Shown here piece by piece: positions 8,331 through 17,947 of a stretch of DNA of 64,000 nucleotides (the first letter of the stretch is position 1; each line of letters starts with the position of its first letter). The DNA is taken from assembly GCA_017541035.1 (NCBI GenBank), contig JAFXZW010000052.1, forward strand, positions 62,001 to 126,000, read 5' to 3'. The stretch is from Eubacterium sp. (GTDB lineage Bacteria; Bacillota; Clostridia; Lachnospirales; Lachnospiraceae). Under the pieces are notes generated by a model, which was not told the DNA's origin, did no database searches, and saw only the letters and a program-made list of their open reading frames with translations. A program made the position numbers and the translations under genes.

Positions 8331-9656
8331 TCATTCTGCGTATTTCATCAGGGCATCAACGATATCCTCAAAAATGAAATATCCTCCCATCCGGTAATAG
8401 AGGCCCAGGCTCTCCCCATTTCCGGTAAATGCATTGTTATCCCACCACAGTGCCACGATCCCTCTTGCCTTTGCCGAAGCGATATAGTAGGCTGCATAAT
8501 CCACTCTTTCCTGTAAATTCCTGTCCTTATCCACGGCACCGAATTCCCCGATCACCACAGGAATCTGCTTCACTACGTATTTCTGATACAGCTTATCCAT
8601 GAAGCTGTCGATCTCCTGTGTAGAGGATTTTTTCGCCGCACTGAAGTAGGAGGTTCCATTAAGATCCAGCGCAAAGCTGTAGGGTGTGTAGGCATGTACG
8701 GACACCATGATCCTGTGCTTCTCCCGCAGCTCCGGCGTATCATCAGGCAGGACAAATGCACTGTGCAAAGCGCCATCCGGTGAGGCATCATACCCCGGAC
8801 ACATCAGATACCTTTCCGCATTGTTCCCGCCGGAGGCCCGAACAGTGTCCACAAAGAGCTGATTCAGCTCATTGATGCACTCCGTTGACTGCTTCACATC
8901 CTCATTTCCCGCAGGAAACCACCATTCATACTGATGCCCCACCAGTCTGGGTTCATTCATGGATTCAAAGATCAGCTTGTCATCGTAATCCTTATACCGT
9001 TCCGAAAGCTGCTCCCAGATCCGGCGGATGTACTTCTTCGACTGCTCCATATGCGCCCTGTCGGGATAAAAGCCATTCGCTTCGGGGTGGTTGTCATGAT
9101 GGATATTCAGAATAACATGCATTCCGTCCTCTATGGCCCAGTCCACCACCTGATTCACCCTTTTTGCCCATTGCTCGGAAATGGTATAGTCATCATCCAC
9201 TATGTGATTATGCCAGGATACGGGGATCCGGATGGTTTCAAAGCCTGCCTTATGGAGATCCCTGATCATTGACTGCGATGTCTTAACGCTGACCCAGGTG
9301 GTCTCCGTATCCATCTCATTGGTAAGTCCGGTATCCTTAAAGGCGTCAAAGGTATTCCCCAGACTGATTCCGATCTTCATCTCACGCAAATATCGGAAGG
9401 CTTCCGTATCCGGTACCGGTTTTGCCTCAATGGAAAGCTCGGGGATCGTTGCCTGGGGAAGCATCGTATCCTTCTTCTCCGTGGTCTTTTCTTCGGTGGC
9501 CGTATTCTCCGAAGGTTTTTCCGTTGCGGTATCTGTTATCCGGGACGTCGTTTCGGTGGCAGTATCTGACGCCGTTCCCGTGTTATCGCCCCCTCCGCAT
9601 CCGGAGAGAGCGAGCAGCCCCGCCAGAAGAAGGGCCGCTATTCGTGTTTTTTTCAT
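8331..9656 (-). CDS. GH5 (GH5_4-like) endoglucanase/mannanase lipoprotein
   Basis: 441 residues with a lipobox LALSGC (Cys20) and a long Thr/Glu-rich spacer (about 21-75), so the enzyme is tethered outside the cell. The GH5 barrel has GISLGNTFDAF, RIPVSWHNH, acid/base Glu235 in ESMNEPR and nucleophile Glu371 in VVIGEFGAVD. The GISLGNTFDA start is typical of subfamily 4, which includes endoglucanases, xyloglucanases and glucomannanases, so the exact substrate is open. The gene follows the GH113 gene by 37 bases and is probably in the same transcript. Confidence 0.88.
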   Translation of the reverse strand: MKKTRIAALLLAGLLALSGCGGGDNTGTASDTATETTSRITDTATEKPSENTATEEKTTEKKDTMLPQATIPELSIEAKPVPDTEAFRYLREMKIGISLGNTFDAFKDTGLTNEMDTETTWVSVKTSQSMIRDLHKAGFETIRIPVSWHNHIVDDDYTISEQWAKRVNQVVDWAIEDGMHVILNIHHDNHPEANGFYPDRAHMEQSKKYIRRIWEQLSERYKDYDDKLIFESMNEPRLVGHQYEWWFPAGNEDVKQSTECINELNQLFVDTVRASGGNNAERYLMCPGYDASPDGALHSAFVLPDDTPELREKHRIMVSVHAYTPYSFALDLNGTSYFSAAKKSSTQEIDSFMDKLYQKYVVKQIPVVIGEFGAVDKDRNLQERVDYAAYYIASAKARGIVALWWDNNAFTGNGESLGLYYRMGGYFIFEDIVDALMKYAE

Positions 9657-9693
9657 AATGCTTCACTTTCCCACTCATGATATCACTGCATGA

Positions 9694-10680
9694 TCAGATC
9701 GCCCCGCAGTTTTCCCGGCAATACCATTTCTTCAATGTTTGCTCCGCCTTCTTTCCGTACACCGTAAAGTCCCGGTTCTCCCGGGCCTTCTCCACCGGAG
9801 GAAGCACAGCCTTCCAATCCCACCAGAAATATCCCGCGAACCAGGGGATGTCCCAGGTTGCCTCCATGGCGGTCTCGTAGAAATCCGCCTGTTCCTGTTC
9901 ATCGATGCATTTCTCCGGTCTGTCATGAAAATCCCAGGGATAAGCCGTGCAGCCTTGCTCATTTCGTACGCCGATCTCTGCGAACATCACAGGTCTCTTA
10001 AACCGCTCATGCAGCCTCTCCAGCCTTGTTACCGCCGGCTTCCAGCGTTCCCGCATGGCTTCGATCCCGGTATGCTCCGCATCCGTTACCGGATAGTATC
10101 CGGAGACTCCGATCACATCCACAGCATCCAGCCAGTCAAAGCGGTCCTCATCCCCGTGATTGATATTATGCATCAGCAAACCGTTGTAGACCTCCCGCAC
10201 TGCCGCGATCATCTTCCGACAGCGTGCGGACTGACCGTCCATTCCTGCCATCTCACAGCCGGTGCAGAGCATCTCACAGCCCAGCTTCTCCGCCATGGAC
10301 GCATAGTAAACCATGAACCTTGTATAGGACCGGAACCAGTCATCCCAGTAGGTGGTTCCCTCCTCCGTCGGGAATGAGATCCGCGCCCTCCAGGCTCTGT
10401 CCAGGCAGTTCACCATGGGTTTCAGACACACCTTAAGGCCCAGACTTTTCGCCTTCTTTACGGCGTGCTCTACCTCCGCGTCCGTCTGGGTCATCCCGTA
10501 CAGTGAGAAGATCCGTGTACTGTAAAAGGTTTCCTGCCACGCATTTACCGTAAGGCAGATCCAGTCCAGTCCGTTTCCCGCGAGCCTTTCCATAGAATGA
10601 TCCGCTTCTTCCGTCAGCCATTCTCCGTCCCGGCTGAAGAATCCCCAGGTATAGCCCTTGCAAAATAATCTTTCGTTCAT
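9694..10680 (-). CDS. GH113-like cytoplasmic beta-mannanase
   Basis: 328 residues from ATG 10680, chosen because AAAGGATG lies eight bases upstream; an in-frame start 24 codons earlier has no RBS. There is no signal peptide, so it would act on imported oligosaccharides. Motifs fit GH113: KGYTWGFFSRDGEW at the start, KPMVNCLDRAWRARI, MLCTGCEMAGMD (candidate acid/base Glu), DVIGVSGYYP, PVMFAEIGVRN (candidate nucleophile Glu) and FAGYFWWDWKA near the end. The family call is by motif recognition and context. First gene after the promoter at 10794-10822. Confidence 0.78.
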   Translation of the reverse strand: MNERLFCKGYTWGFFSRDGEWLTEEADHSMERLAGNGLDWICLTVNAWQETFYSTRIFSLYGMTQTDAEVEHAVKKAKSLGLKVCLKPMVNCLDRAWRARISFPTEEGTTYWDDWFRSYTRFMVYYASMAEKLGCEMLCTGCEMAGMDGQSARCRKMIAAVREVYNGLLMHNINHGDEDRFDWLDAVDVIGVSGYYPVTDAEHTGIEAMRERWKPAVTRLERLHERFKRPVMFAEIGVRNEQGCTAYPWDFHDRPEKCIDEQEQADFYETAMEATWDIPWFAGYFWWDWKAVLPPVEKARENRDFTVYGKKAEQTLKKWYCRENCGAI

Positions 10681-10787
10681 TTTCAACATCCTTTGAAACC
10701 ACCCGGAACAGGCTTCCGTAAACCTTTTCCGTAGCTCACGGCAGAAAGCCAATTACAGGAATTTACTTCTTTTTGAGGTAAATAATT

Positions 10788-10822
10788 ACTTAAATTTTAG
10801 TCTTGGTGCCGGGTAATGTCAA
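10788..10822 (-). promoter_or_regulatory. Promoter of the GH113/GH5 unit, twin of the phosphomannomutase promoter
   Basis: TTGACA (10817-10822), 17-base spacer, TAAAAT (10794-10799) on the minus strand. The 16-mer AGACTAAAATTTAAGT (10788-10803) that spans the -10 is identical to that at 15041-15056. A near-dyad GTAATTATTTACC (10777-10789) follows immediately. The shared block extends beyond the hexamers, which suggests a common regulator. Confidence 0.75.
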
Positions 10823-10900
10823 TCCTCATTTTGCCGAATTTATCCTCCATTTGTCTTGAAATATGACCTTTTTTCAATGATTTATCAGTAAAAACGCACA

Positions 10901-10938
10901 AAAATAGAACCGGATGGTTAAAATCCGGTTCTGTTTTT
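10901..10938 (-). terminator. Intrinsic terminator after manA
   Basis: AGAACCGGAT, seven-base loop, ATCCGGTTCT followed by ATTTTTG on the minus strand, about 60 bases downstream of manA. With the GH113 promoter it fills the 314-base gene gap between manA and the GH113 gene. Confidence 0.85.
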
Positions 10939-10994
10939 TACTTTAACTATGAACAGGAGTATGCGTATCCGTAGTGAGATAGCCTTCCATATTT

Positions 10995-11921
10995 CTATCT
11001 ACTGGGAGCAGAGAAGATGAATTCCGCATTTCCCTCCACCCGGACAGGCGGATGTCCGAAGGGGATGATGAAATGATCTCCCTTCCGGAATGCTTCCCCA
11101 TCCAGAAAGGCTTCACCGGAGAGAACTGATCCGATCATGAAGGGTTCATCCTGTACCAGCGTCTCCGACCCGGCCAGATTCCCCTTCCAGACTCTGTAGT
11201 ATTTGCAGGAGTAGAGCTGTCTCAGCCAGGAATCTCCCGTGGCCGGCTCCGCCCTTCTCTCCACAAAGGGAACCTCGATCACGTCCAGACTTTTTTCAAT
11301 GTGAAGCGGTCGCGGCTTTCCGTTCTGCAGGCGGTCATAATCGTAGAGGCGATAGGTAATGTCGCTGCTCTGCTGGCTTTCCAATATAAGCGTTCCCGCT
11401 TTGATGGCGTGTACCGTGCCCGGGTCGATCTGGAAGAAATCGCCTTTTTTGATCGGAACTTCACGGATCAGTTCCGTCCATCGGCCCTGCTCCACCATCT
11501 CCCGCAGTTCCTCCCGGGTGCGGGCATTATGGCCGATGACGATGGTGGCATCCTCCTTACAGTCGATGATGTACCAGCATTCCATCTTCCCCAAAGAACC
11601 GTTCTCATGCTCCGCGGCATAGACATCATCAGGATGCACCTGTATCGACAGGTCTCCGTTCGCATCTATGATCTTCGTAAGAAGGGGAAATCTGTCCAGC
11701 GGAAGATTCCCGAAAAGCTCCGGGTGGGATGCCCACAGCCGGGACAGCGGCGTTCCGTTGTAGGTTCCGCCGTCTATGCTTCCCTCTCCGTCCGGGTGAG
11801 CACTGACGGCCCAGCACTCTCCCGTATGGTCACTTGGGATATCATATCCGAAGTCGTCGCGGAGACGGGTGCCGCCCCAGATTGCCTCCTTAAAAACCGG
11901 TTTCATACGTAAGATTTCCAT
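10995..11921 (-). CDS. manA: Mannose-6-phosphate isomerase, class I
   Basis: 308 residues; interconverts mannose-6-P and fructose-6-P in the cytosol. Cupin metal-site motifs are present: SIQVHPDD, KMECWYI, DPGTVHAIKAG, plus ESQQSSDITYRLYDYDR. ATG 11921 is preferred over an in-frame GTG six bases earlier because AAAGGAAA sits eight bases before it. It follows the epimerase gene by 17 bases and ends the epimerase/phosphomannomutase transcript, supplying the last step from mannan sugars to glycolysis. Confidence 0.93.
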   Translation of the reverse strand: MEILRMKPVFKEAIWGGTRLRDDFGYDIPSDHTGECWAVSAHPDGEGSIDGGTYNGTPLSRLWASHPELFGNLPLDRFPLLTKIIDANGDLSIQVHPDDVYAAEHENGSLGKMECWYIIDCKEDATIVIGHNARTREELREMVEQGRWTELIREVPIKKGDFFQIDPGTVHAIKAGTLILESQQSSDITYRLYDYDRLQNGKPRPLHIEKSLDVIEVPFVERRAEPATGDSWLRQLYSCKYYRVWKGNLAGSETLVQDEPFMIGSVLSGEAFLDGEAFRKGDHFIIPFGHPPVRVEGNAEFIFSAPSR

Positions 11922-11938
11922 ATTCACACTTTCCTTTT

Positions 11939-13111
11939 TTATGTCATGGTGCGCAGCAGCACTTCAAAATACATCCTTCCGTTATGATACGGGCAGGTCC
12001 ACAGATCGGCGATACATTTGGAGGGATCCGGTGTTCCATCCTTTGCCACCTCCGCATACCAGCATGCGCCCTCCCGGGGATCAATGATCGCTTTCCGGAT
12101 GTACTTCCATACGCTTCCTGCGGCATCCAGATAATCGTGCTTCCCGGTCTTCTGCCAGGCGTTCATGAATCCGATCACAGCCTCGCACTGTACCCACCAG
12201 ACACGGGTCTCCAGCACCTCACCCCTGCAGCATTCCGCAGGCACACTCTCTCCATCATATGCCACTTCGTAGATCTTCCTCTCTAATACAGAGGTGATAT
12301 CACGCATTGCATACCCTGCGGCATCCGGTCCCAGCACTTCCACGGTCCGGTCGATCAGCCAGGCTGCTTCGATATCATGGCCATAGGAATGCAGATCGAT
12401 CAGCGACCGGTACTCCCGGTCAAAGAAGACCTCCAGCCTTTCCAACTCCGGATTATATATCTTATTACGGAAAATGCCAAGGATCTCCCTCAGGCGGTCA
12501 ATCGTCGCATCCGAGGGTGCCACACGATGAAGCTCGGTGTAGGCTTCCATGACATGAAGAAGCGTATTCATGGTCCTTACGGCCATAACACCGTTCTCCG
12601 ACAGCTTCTCATTGGATTCCGGTCCGAAATCCCGGGTAAAGGCTTCCAGATAACCTGCTTCATCCCGGCACTTTGTCTCGATCACATTCATCAGGTCCCG
12701 TGCGATCTCCAGAGCCTCTTCGTCCTTTGCCGCATCATAATACGCCGCCAGTCCATAAATGGCAAATGCCTGATTGTAGGTATGCTTTGTCGTATCTGCC
12801 GGACGCCCGTCGGCGGTCACCGACCAGTATACTCCTCCATATTCCCGGTCCAGGAAGGCTTTCTTCAAAAAATCAAAGGCCTGTTTTGCGTACGGGAGGT
12901 AGCTCTTATCCCCCAGTGTCAGATATGCATGGGAAAATGTCCACAGGATTCTGCTATTGAGGATGCATCCCTTATCCGCATCCTTATGCAGCACCAGATT
13001 AAAATCCTTTTCCCCGTAATAACCTCCGTTCTCACGGTCCGCAAGATTTTCCCAAAAAGGAAAAAGGCGTTCCCTGAATTGCTTGTCTATCTCATTTATC
13101 AATTCTTTCAT
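11939..13111 (-). CDS. Cellobiose/mannobiose 2-epimerase (AGE superfamily)
   Basis: 390 residues from ATG 13111 (RBS AGAGGAATAAA). An (alpha/alpha)6-barrel AGE-family enzyme: FWENLADRENGGYYG, NSRILWTFSHAYL, HTYNQAFAIYGLAAYYDA, MNTLLHVMEAYTELHRV, LHSYGHDIEAAWLIDRT, WWVQCEAVIGFMNAW with the conserved His residues. In mannan pathways this enzyme turns beta-1,4-mannobiose into mannosylglucose, which a GH130 phosphorylase splits to mannose-1-P and glucose. Its location between manA and phosphomannomutase fits that role exactly. Activity on cellobiose is equally possible. Confidence 0.88.
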   Translation of the reverse strand: MKELINEIDKQFRERLFPFWENLADRENGGYYGEKDFNLVLHKDADKGCILNSRILWTFSHAYLTLGDKSYLPYAKQAFDFLKKAFLDREYGGVYWSVTADGRPADTTKHTYNQAFAIYGLAAYYDAAKDEEALEIARDLMNVIETKCRDEAGYLEAFTRDFGPESNEKLSENGVMAVRTMNTLLHVMEAYTELHRVAPSDATIDRLREILGIFRNKIYNPELERLEVFFDREYRSLIDLHSYGHDIEAAWLIDRTVEVLGPDAAGYAMRDITSVLERKIYEVAYDGESVPAECCRGEVLETRVWWVQCEAVIGFMNAWQKTGKHDYLDAAGSVWKYIRKAIIDPREGACWYAEVAKDGTPDPSKCIADLWTCPYHNGRMYFEVLLRTMT

Positions 13112-13168
13112 TTTATTCCTCTTTCGCAAGACCCACTTAACACGACATGCCACGGCCTGCTATTCTGC

Positions 13169-14890
13169 TTATGAAAAATCCACCAGTTCCTTGCGCAGCT
13201 GCTCCAGCCTCTCTTCCGAGGCCTCCATGGTCTTTTCCTTAACTCCATAGTAGAATTTGATCTTCGGTTCCGTTCCCGAAGGACGGGCACAGGCCCAGGC
13301 GTGATCCTCCAGTTCAAAATACAGCACATTGGAGGCAGGAAGGCCGGTGGATGATTCTTCACCCGTTACGAGATCCTTACGGATACCTGTCCGGTAATCC
13401 CGGATCGCCAGCACCTTAAGACCGGCCAGCTCCTTCGGCGGTTCACTTCGGAACTTCTCCATGCGGGCCTTGATCTCTGCGGCGCCGTCCTTACCCTTGC
13501 AGACGATGAAATCCAGTCCTTCTCTGAAATATCCGTATCTCTCATAGAGCTCCACCATGGCATCCCACAGTGTCATGCCCTTCTTCTTGTAGTAAGCAGC
13601 TACCTCACAGAGCATCATCACAGAACCGATGGCATCCTTGTCCCGGGCGTAGGTTCCCGCCAGACATCCGTAGCTCTCCTCCAGTCCGAAAATGAAATCA
13701 TAGGTTCCCTGCTCTTCGAAGAACCGGATCTGTTCCCCAATATATTTGAAACCCGTCAGAGTTTCGATCAGTGCCACGCCATAATCCTCCGCCAGAACCT
13801 TTGCCATATCCGTAGTCACGATGGTGGAGCAGAGCGCAGGGTTCTTCGGCATGGTACCGGTAGCTTTTTTCTCCTTCAGGATATAGTCCGCAACCAGAAT
13901 ACCGGACATATTTCCATTGAATTCCACGATCTTCCCGGTCTTCGTATCCTTACAGCAGACGCCCAGCCGGTCTGCATCCGGATCCGTGGCCAGAATGATA
14001 TCCGCATCCACCTTCTCACCCAGCCGCAGCACATATTCCCAGGCTGCCGGATTCTCCGGATTCGGCTTCGGAACCGTAGGGAAATTCCCATCGGGGATCT
14101 TCTGCTCCGGTTCTACAAAGACGCGGGTAAATCCAAGCTCGGAAAGGACACGACGGACCGGAACATTTCCCGTTCCGTGAAGCGGTGAATACGCCACGGT
14201 AAAGTCGGGAGCCATCTCGGGAATGATCTCCGGGTGAATACTAAGGGCCTTTACTGCTGCGATGAACCTGTCATCCAGTTCCTCTCCTACGATGTGGAAA
14301 AGTCCCTCCACACGTGCGTCATCCTCGTCCATGGTACGTACGTCCCGCACATCCGTCAGCTTCTCCACCTCATCCATAATTCCCTTATCATGGGGCGGGG
14401 TGATCTGACCGCCATCCTCCCAGTACACCTTATATCCATTGTATTCCCTCGGGTTATGGCTGGCCGTGATCATGACACCGGCGATGCAGCCAAGCTCACG
14501 TACACCGAAGGACAGCTCCGGCGTTGGCCGCAGAGATTCCGTAAGATAGGTTCTGATCCCATTGGCATTGAGGACCAGTGCTGCCGCCCGGGCAAACTCC
14601 GGCGAAAAGAGTCGGTTGTCGTGAGTTAACATAACTCCTTTTTCCTGTCCACCCTTTGCCTTGATATAATTGGCAAGGCCCTGGGTAGCCTGCCTTACCG
14701 TGTAAATGTTGATCCTGTTGGTTCCCGCACCGATCTCTCCCCGGAGTCCGCCGGTTCCGAATTCCAGTGTGCGGTAGAACCTGTCCTCGATCTCCTTCTC
14801 ATTTCCGGCAAGGTCCTTCAGTTCCTGACACGTAGCCTCGTCAAAATAAGGATCCGTACACCACTTTTCATATTCTGCTCTGTAATCCAT
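13169..14890 (-). CDS. Phosphoglucomutase/phosphomannomutase
   Basis: 573 residues, alpha-D-phosphohexomutase family. ATG 14890 has AAAGGA seven bases upstream; the in-frame GTG at 14908 overlaps that RBS and is less likely. The catalytic phosphoserine loop is MITASHNPREYNGYK, the metal loop is ATDPDADRLGV, the sugar loop is GLEESYG, and the phosphate site is RPSGTEPKIK. It would convert mannose-1-P (from a GH130 phosphorylase) to mannose-6-P for ManA. First gene after the promoter at 15047-15075. Confidence 0.92.
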   Translation of the reverse strand: MDYRAEYEKWCTDPYFDEATCQELKDLAGNEKEIEDRFYRTLEFGTGGLRGEIGAGTNRINIYTVRQATQGLANYIKAKGGQEKGVMLTHDNRLFSPEFARAAALVLNANGIRTYLTESLRPTPELSFGVRELGCIAGVMITASHNPREYNGYKVYWEDGGQITPPHDKGIMDEVEKLTDVRDVRTMDEDDARVEGLFHIVGEELDDRFIAAVKALSIHPEIIPEMAPDFTVAYSPLHGTGNVPVRRVLSELGFTRVFVEPEQKIPDGNFPTVPKPNPENPAAWEYVLRLGEKVDADIILATDPDADRLGVCCKDTKTGKIVEFNGNMSGILVADYILKEKKATGTMPKNPALCSTIVTTDMAKVLAEDYGVALIETLTGFKYIGEQIRFFEEQGTYDFIFGLEESYGCLAGTYARDKDAIGSVMMLCEVAAYYKKKGMTLWDAMVELYERYGYFREGLDFIVCKGKDGAAEIKARMEKFRSEPPKELAGLKVLAIRDYRTGIRKDLVTGEESSTGLPASNVLYFELEDHAWACARPSGTEPKIKFYYGVKEKTMEASEERLEQLRKELVDFS

Positions 14891-14960
14891 TTCCCTGTCC
14901 TTTCCCACTTAAGGATCTATGTCTGATACACCGATGGTAAGATTTTGCCGAACATAATAT

Positions 14961-15004
14961 GATGCTGGTGTCAAAAGGTAATTTGCCCCCAGCTGATGAT
15001 TCGG
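14961..15004. repeat. Interspersed palindromic repeat, copy 2
   Basis: GCTGGTGTCAAAA ... TTTGCCCCCAGCTGATGATTCG, the same family as copy 1. Here the flanks TTGCCGAA (from 14945) and TTCGGCAA extend it into a longer two-part inverted repeat. It lies in the leader between the phosphomannomutase promoter and its start. Confidence 0.8.
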
Positions 15005-15040
15005 CAAGCTCGTTTTTTAAGTAACTTCAGCTAAATTTTC

Positions 15041-15075
15041 ACTTAAATTTTAGTCTACCACATTCGAAATGTCAA
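15041..15075 (-). promoter_or_regulatory. Promoter of the phosphomannomutase-epimerase-manA operon
   Basis: TTGACA (15070-15075), 17 bases, TAAAAT (15047-15052) on the minus strand. The block AGACTAAAATTTAAGT (15041-15056) is identical to that at the GH113 promoter. Just downstream, TTTAAGT and ACTTAAA form a wide inverted repeat. Confidence 0.8.
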
Positions 15076-15104
15076 TCACCTTTTTCTCTTTTCGTAAAAA
15101 CTGA

Positions 15105-15130
15105 AAAAGGGCGGATCGTTCCGCCCTTTT
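15105..15130 (-). terminator. Terminator of the trp operon
   Basis: AAAAGGGCGGAACGATCCGCCCTTTTTC on the minus strand (AAAAGGGCGG / CCGCCCTTTT arms), about 30 bases after trpA. Confidence 0.9.
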
Positions 15131-15157
15131 CAACGCCGTCTGCTTATTTTTCAGTGG

Positions 15158-15934
15158 CTAAGCCTTTTCCACCGCCTCTTTCATGCTCCTTACATATTCC
15201 CCTACATAGGGTGCCGCGGCCTTGCCGTGCTGTGCAAGGAGCTTGATGATCGCAGAGCCCACTATCGCTCCGTCAGACAGTCCGGCCATCTTCGCCGCCT
15301 GCTCCGGCGTGGAAATGCCAAAGCCCACCGCACAGGGAACATCCGTATTCTCCCGGATCACCTTCACGATAGACGCAAGATCCGTGGTGATCTCGCTTCG
15401 GGTTCCTGTCACACCAAGACTGGAAACTACGTAGATAAAGCCCTCCGCCTCTTTCGCTATCATGGCGATACGGTTTTCGGAGGTCGGCGCGATAAGGGAG
15501 ATCAGCGCGACATCGTATTTCCGACAGAGAGGCTGAAACTCCTCCTTTTCCTCGAAGGGAAGATCCGGAAGGATCAGTCCGTCGATCCCCACCTCGCTGC
15601 AGGTGGAAATGAACTTCTCAGCGTCATAGGAAAAGACTACATTTGCATAGGTCATGAAGACCATGGGGATCGTCACATCCTTGCGAAGCTCCCGCACGAA
15701 ATCAAATACTCTGTCCGTGGTAACGCCGGCAGAAAGAGCTCTCAGATTCGCCCCCTGGATCACCGGACCTTCTGCCGTAGGATCCGAGAAAGGAATCCCC
15801 AGCTCGATCAGATCCGCCCCCGCAGCTGCCATGGTCCGAACTGTCTCCGCAGTTGTGGCAAGGTCAGGATCTCCGCAGGTGATAAAGGGTATAAATGCCT
15901 TATGGCCGTCAAAAGCCTCTTTGATCCTATTCAT
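15158..15934 (-). CDS. trpA: Tryptophan synthase alpha subunit
   Basis: 258 residues; cleaves indole-3-glycerol phosphate to indole and glyceraldehyde-3-P and passes indole to TrpB. Conserved: [28 protein letters not shown] (catalytic Glu and Asp), [41 protein letters not shown] 15934 has GGAGG six bases upstream and overlaps the last eight bases of trpB (ATGAATAG), so the subunits are translationally coupled. Last gene of the operon. Confidence 0.95.
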   Translation of the reverse strand: MNRIKEAFDGHKAFIPFITCGDPDLATTAETVRTMAAAGADLIELGIPFSDPTAEGPVIQGANLRALSAGVTTDRVFDFVRELRKDVTIPMVFMTYANVVFSYDAEKFISTCSEVGIDGLILPDLPFEEKEEFQPLCRKYDVALISLIAPTSENRIAMIAKEAEGFIYVVSSLGVTGTRSEITTDLASIVKVIRENTDVPCAVGFGISTPEQAAKMAGLSDGAIVGSAIIKLLAQHGKAAAPYVGEYVRSMKEAVEKA

Positions 15935-17117
15935 GGATATCCTCCCCTCTGTAACGCGCGATTGCCGCACAGTCCTTATCTCCGCGCCCGGAAATGGTGA
16001 TCACAACGATCTTATCCTTCGGCAGCGTCGGTGCCAGCTTTCTTGCATAAGCAACAGCATGTGCCGACTCAATGGCGGGGATGATCCCCTCCATTTTCGC
16101 CAGATATTCGAAAGCCTGCACAGCTTCCTCATCGGTGACGGGCACATATTCGGCGCGGCCGGTATCATGCAGATAAGCATGCTCCGGTCCGACACCCGGA
16201 TAGTCCAGCCCAGCGGAAATGGAGTACACCGGTGCGATCTGTCCGTATTTATCCTGACAGAAATAGGACTTCATTCCATGGAAAATACCCAGACGTCCTG
16301 TGGCAATGGTTGCTGCCGTCTCAAAAGTATCAATGCCCCGGCCTGCCGCCTCACAGCCAATGAGCCGGACACTCCTATCCTCAATGAAATGATAAAAGCT
16401 GCCGATGGCATTGGACCCACCGCCCACACAGGCGATCACGGCATCCGGAAGTCTGCCTTCCTTTTCCTGCATCTGCTCCTTGATCTCCTTTGAGATCACC
16501 GCCTGAAAATCCCGGACAATCGTGGGGAAGGGATGCGGACCCATAACGGAGCCCAGGCAGTAATGGGTATCTGCGATCCGGGAGGTCCACTCCCGCATTG
16601 CCTCGGATACGGCATCCTTAAGTGTCCTGGTGCCTGACTTAACAGGGATCACTTCCGCCCCCAGCAGCCTCATGCGATACACATTCAGCGCCTGACGGAT
16701 TGTATCCTCCTCTCCCATAAAGACAACACATTCCATTCCCATCAACGCAGCAGCCGTTGCCGTAGCCACCCCATGCTGCCCGGCCCCCGTTTCCGCGATG
16801 AGACGGGTCTTTCCCATTTTCTTTGCAAGGAGTGCCTGCCCCAGTACATTATTGATCTTATGGGCTCCCGTATGATTCAGGTCCTCACGCTTCAGGTATA
16901 TCTTTGCGCCTCCGAGATCCTTCGTCATCTTCTCCGCATAATACAGGCGTGAAGGCCGTCCGGCATACTCATTGAAGAGTTCCGTCAGCTCCCGGTTGAA
17001 TTCCGGATCCGCCTTGAAATGATTATATGCTTTCTCCAGTTCGATCACTGCATTCATCAGGGTCTCCGGGATGTACTGTCCCCCGTGGATCCCGAAACGT
17101 CCGTTTGGATTTGTCAT
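15927..17117 (-). CDS. trpB: Tryptophan synthase beta subunit
   Basis: 396 residues from ATG 17117 (GAGAGG seven bases upstream). PLP enzyme that condenses indole with serine. The PLP lysine is in [14 protein letters not shown]; also seen are [17 protein letters not shown] (phosphate loop), [15 protein letters not shown] and TISGRGDKD. Standard length. The stretch between the trpF stop and this start is about 100 bases and carries no gene. Confidence 0.96.
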   Translation of the reverse strand: MTNPNGRFGIHGGQYIPETLMNAVIELEKAYNHFKADPEFNRELTELFNEYAGRPSRLYYAEKMTKDLGGAKIYLKREDLNHTGAHKINNVLGQALLAKKMGKTRLIAETGAGQHGVATATAAALMGMECVVFMGEEDTIRQALNVYRMRLLGAEVIPVKSGTRTLKDAVSEAMREWTSRIADTHYCLGSVMGPHPFPTIVRDFQAVISKEIKEQMQEKEGRLPDAVIACVGGGSNAIGSFYHFIEDRSVRLIGCEAAGRGIDTFETAATIATGRLGIFHGMKSYFCQDKYGQIAPVYSISAGLDYPGVGPEHAYLHDTGRAEYVPVTDEEAVQAFEYLAKMEGIIPAIESAHAVAYARKLAPTLPKDKIVVITISGRGDKDCAAIARYRGEDIHE

Positions 17118-17218
17118 GGCTATTCCTCTCTCATAAATCATCTGCCGCCTTACTTTTGATCCGGCAGTGCAACAGTCGATATCATTCATATGTTATGATC
17201 TGCTCATAACCCTTTTCG

Positions 17219-17867
17219 TCATTCTGCATCACCGGCAGGCACGTTATTACGCCTTGCCGCTCTTACAAATAATTCCATCTTCGCCGGGTCCTTCCGGCCA
17301 TCCGTCTCGATCCCGGAACTGACATCCACTGCAAAGGGATGCAGGGTACGGATTGCCTCCTCCACATTTTTCGGGAGTCAATCCTCCCGCCAGAAAATAC
17401 GGTCTCTGAAAGCCCTTCAGCAGCTCCCAGTTAAAGGCTGTTCCCGTTCCCCCCGCTCCGGAGTCCAGTAAAATGTGGTCCGCAACGCTCGTCTCTGCTT
17501 TTTTCAGGTCCTCCGGCCCGTCGATCCGAAAGGCCTGAATCAACGGATGCTCTGTCAGTTCCCGAAGCCTCCGGATATACTCCTCACCCTCACCGCCGTG
17601 AAGCTGCGCGATATCGATAACGCCCTTACGCAGAAGCTCCGCCACCCGTTCCGGTTCCTCCCGGACAAAAACGCCCACCTTCTGTATCCCCGGTCCCAGC
17701 GATGCACCCAGCCGGACTGCCTGTTCCTCCGTTACCACTCTCCTGCTCTTTGCAGCGAATACAAAGCCGATATAATCCGGTCTAAGCCGCTTCACCAGCT
17801 CGATCTCCGCTTCCGTCCGAAGCCCGCACAGCTTGATGCGTGTACAATGATTCATCGTTTTATCCAT
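17219..17867 (-). pseudogene. trpF: Phosphoribosylanthranilate isomerase, frameshifted
   Basis: Third step of tryptophan synthesis. The first frame reads normally ([50 protein letters not shown]) and then runs into KCGGGNPYP, ending at 17247. Removing one A from the A5 run (17367-17371 on the plus strand as TTTTT) restores [19 protein letters not shown] and continues to a TGA at 17219, giving a normal 215-residue TrpF. So the gene is one base away from intact. It may be a true null, a sequencing or assembly error, or a slippage site. ATG 17867 is the likely start. Confidence 0.88.
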
Positions 17868-17917
17868 ACTGAACTCCACTGTGTTTCATACTTTTCCTCA
17901 TACGGAAGCATCACCCA

Positions 17918-17946
17918 TGGATTCTCCGGCTTCGCCTCAGAATGGC
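17918..17946. repeat. GTCATTCTGAGG-type half repeat
   Basis: GATTCTCCGGCTTCGCCTCAGAATGGC resembles the longer copies at 35494 and 35600 (reverse orientation). It sits in the 80-base trpC-trpF gap. Confidence 0.55.
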
Positions 17947-17947
17947 A

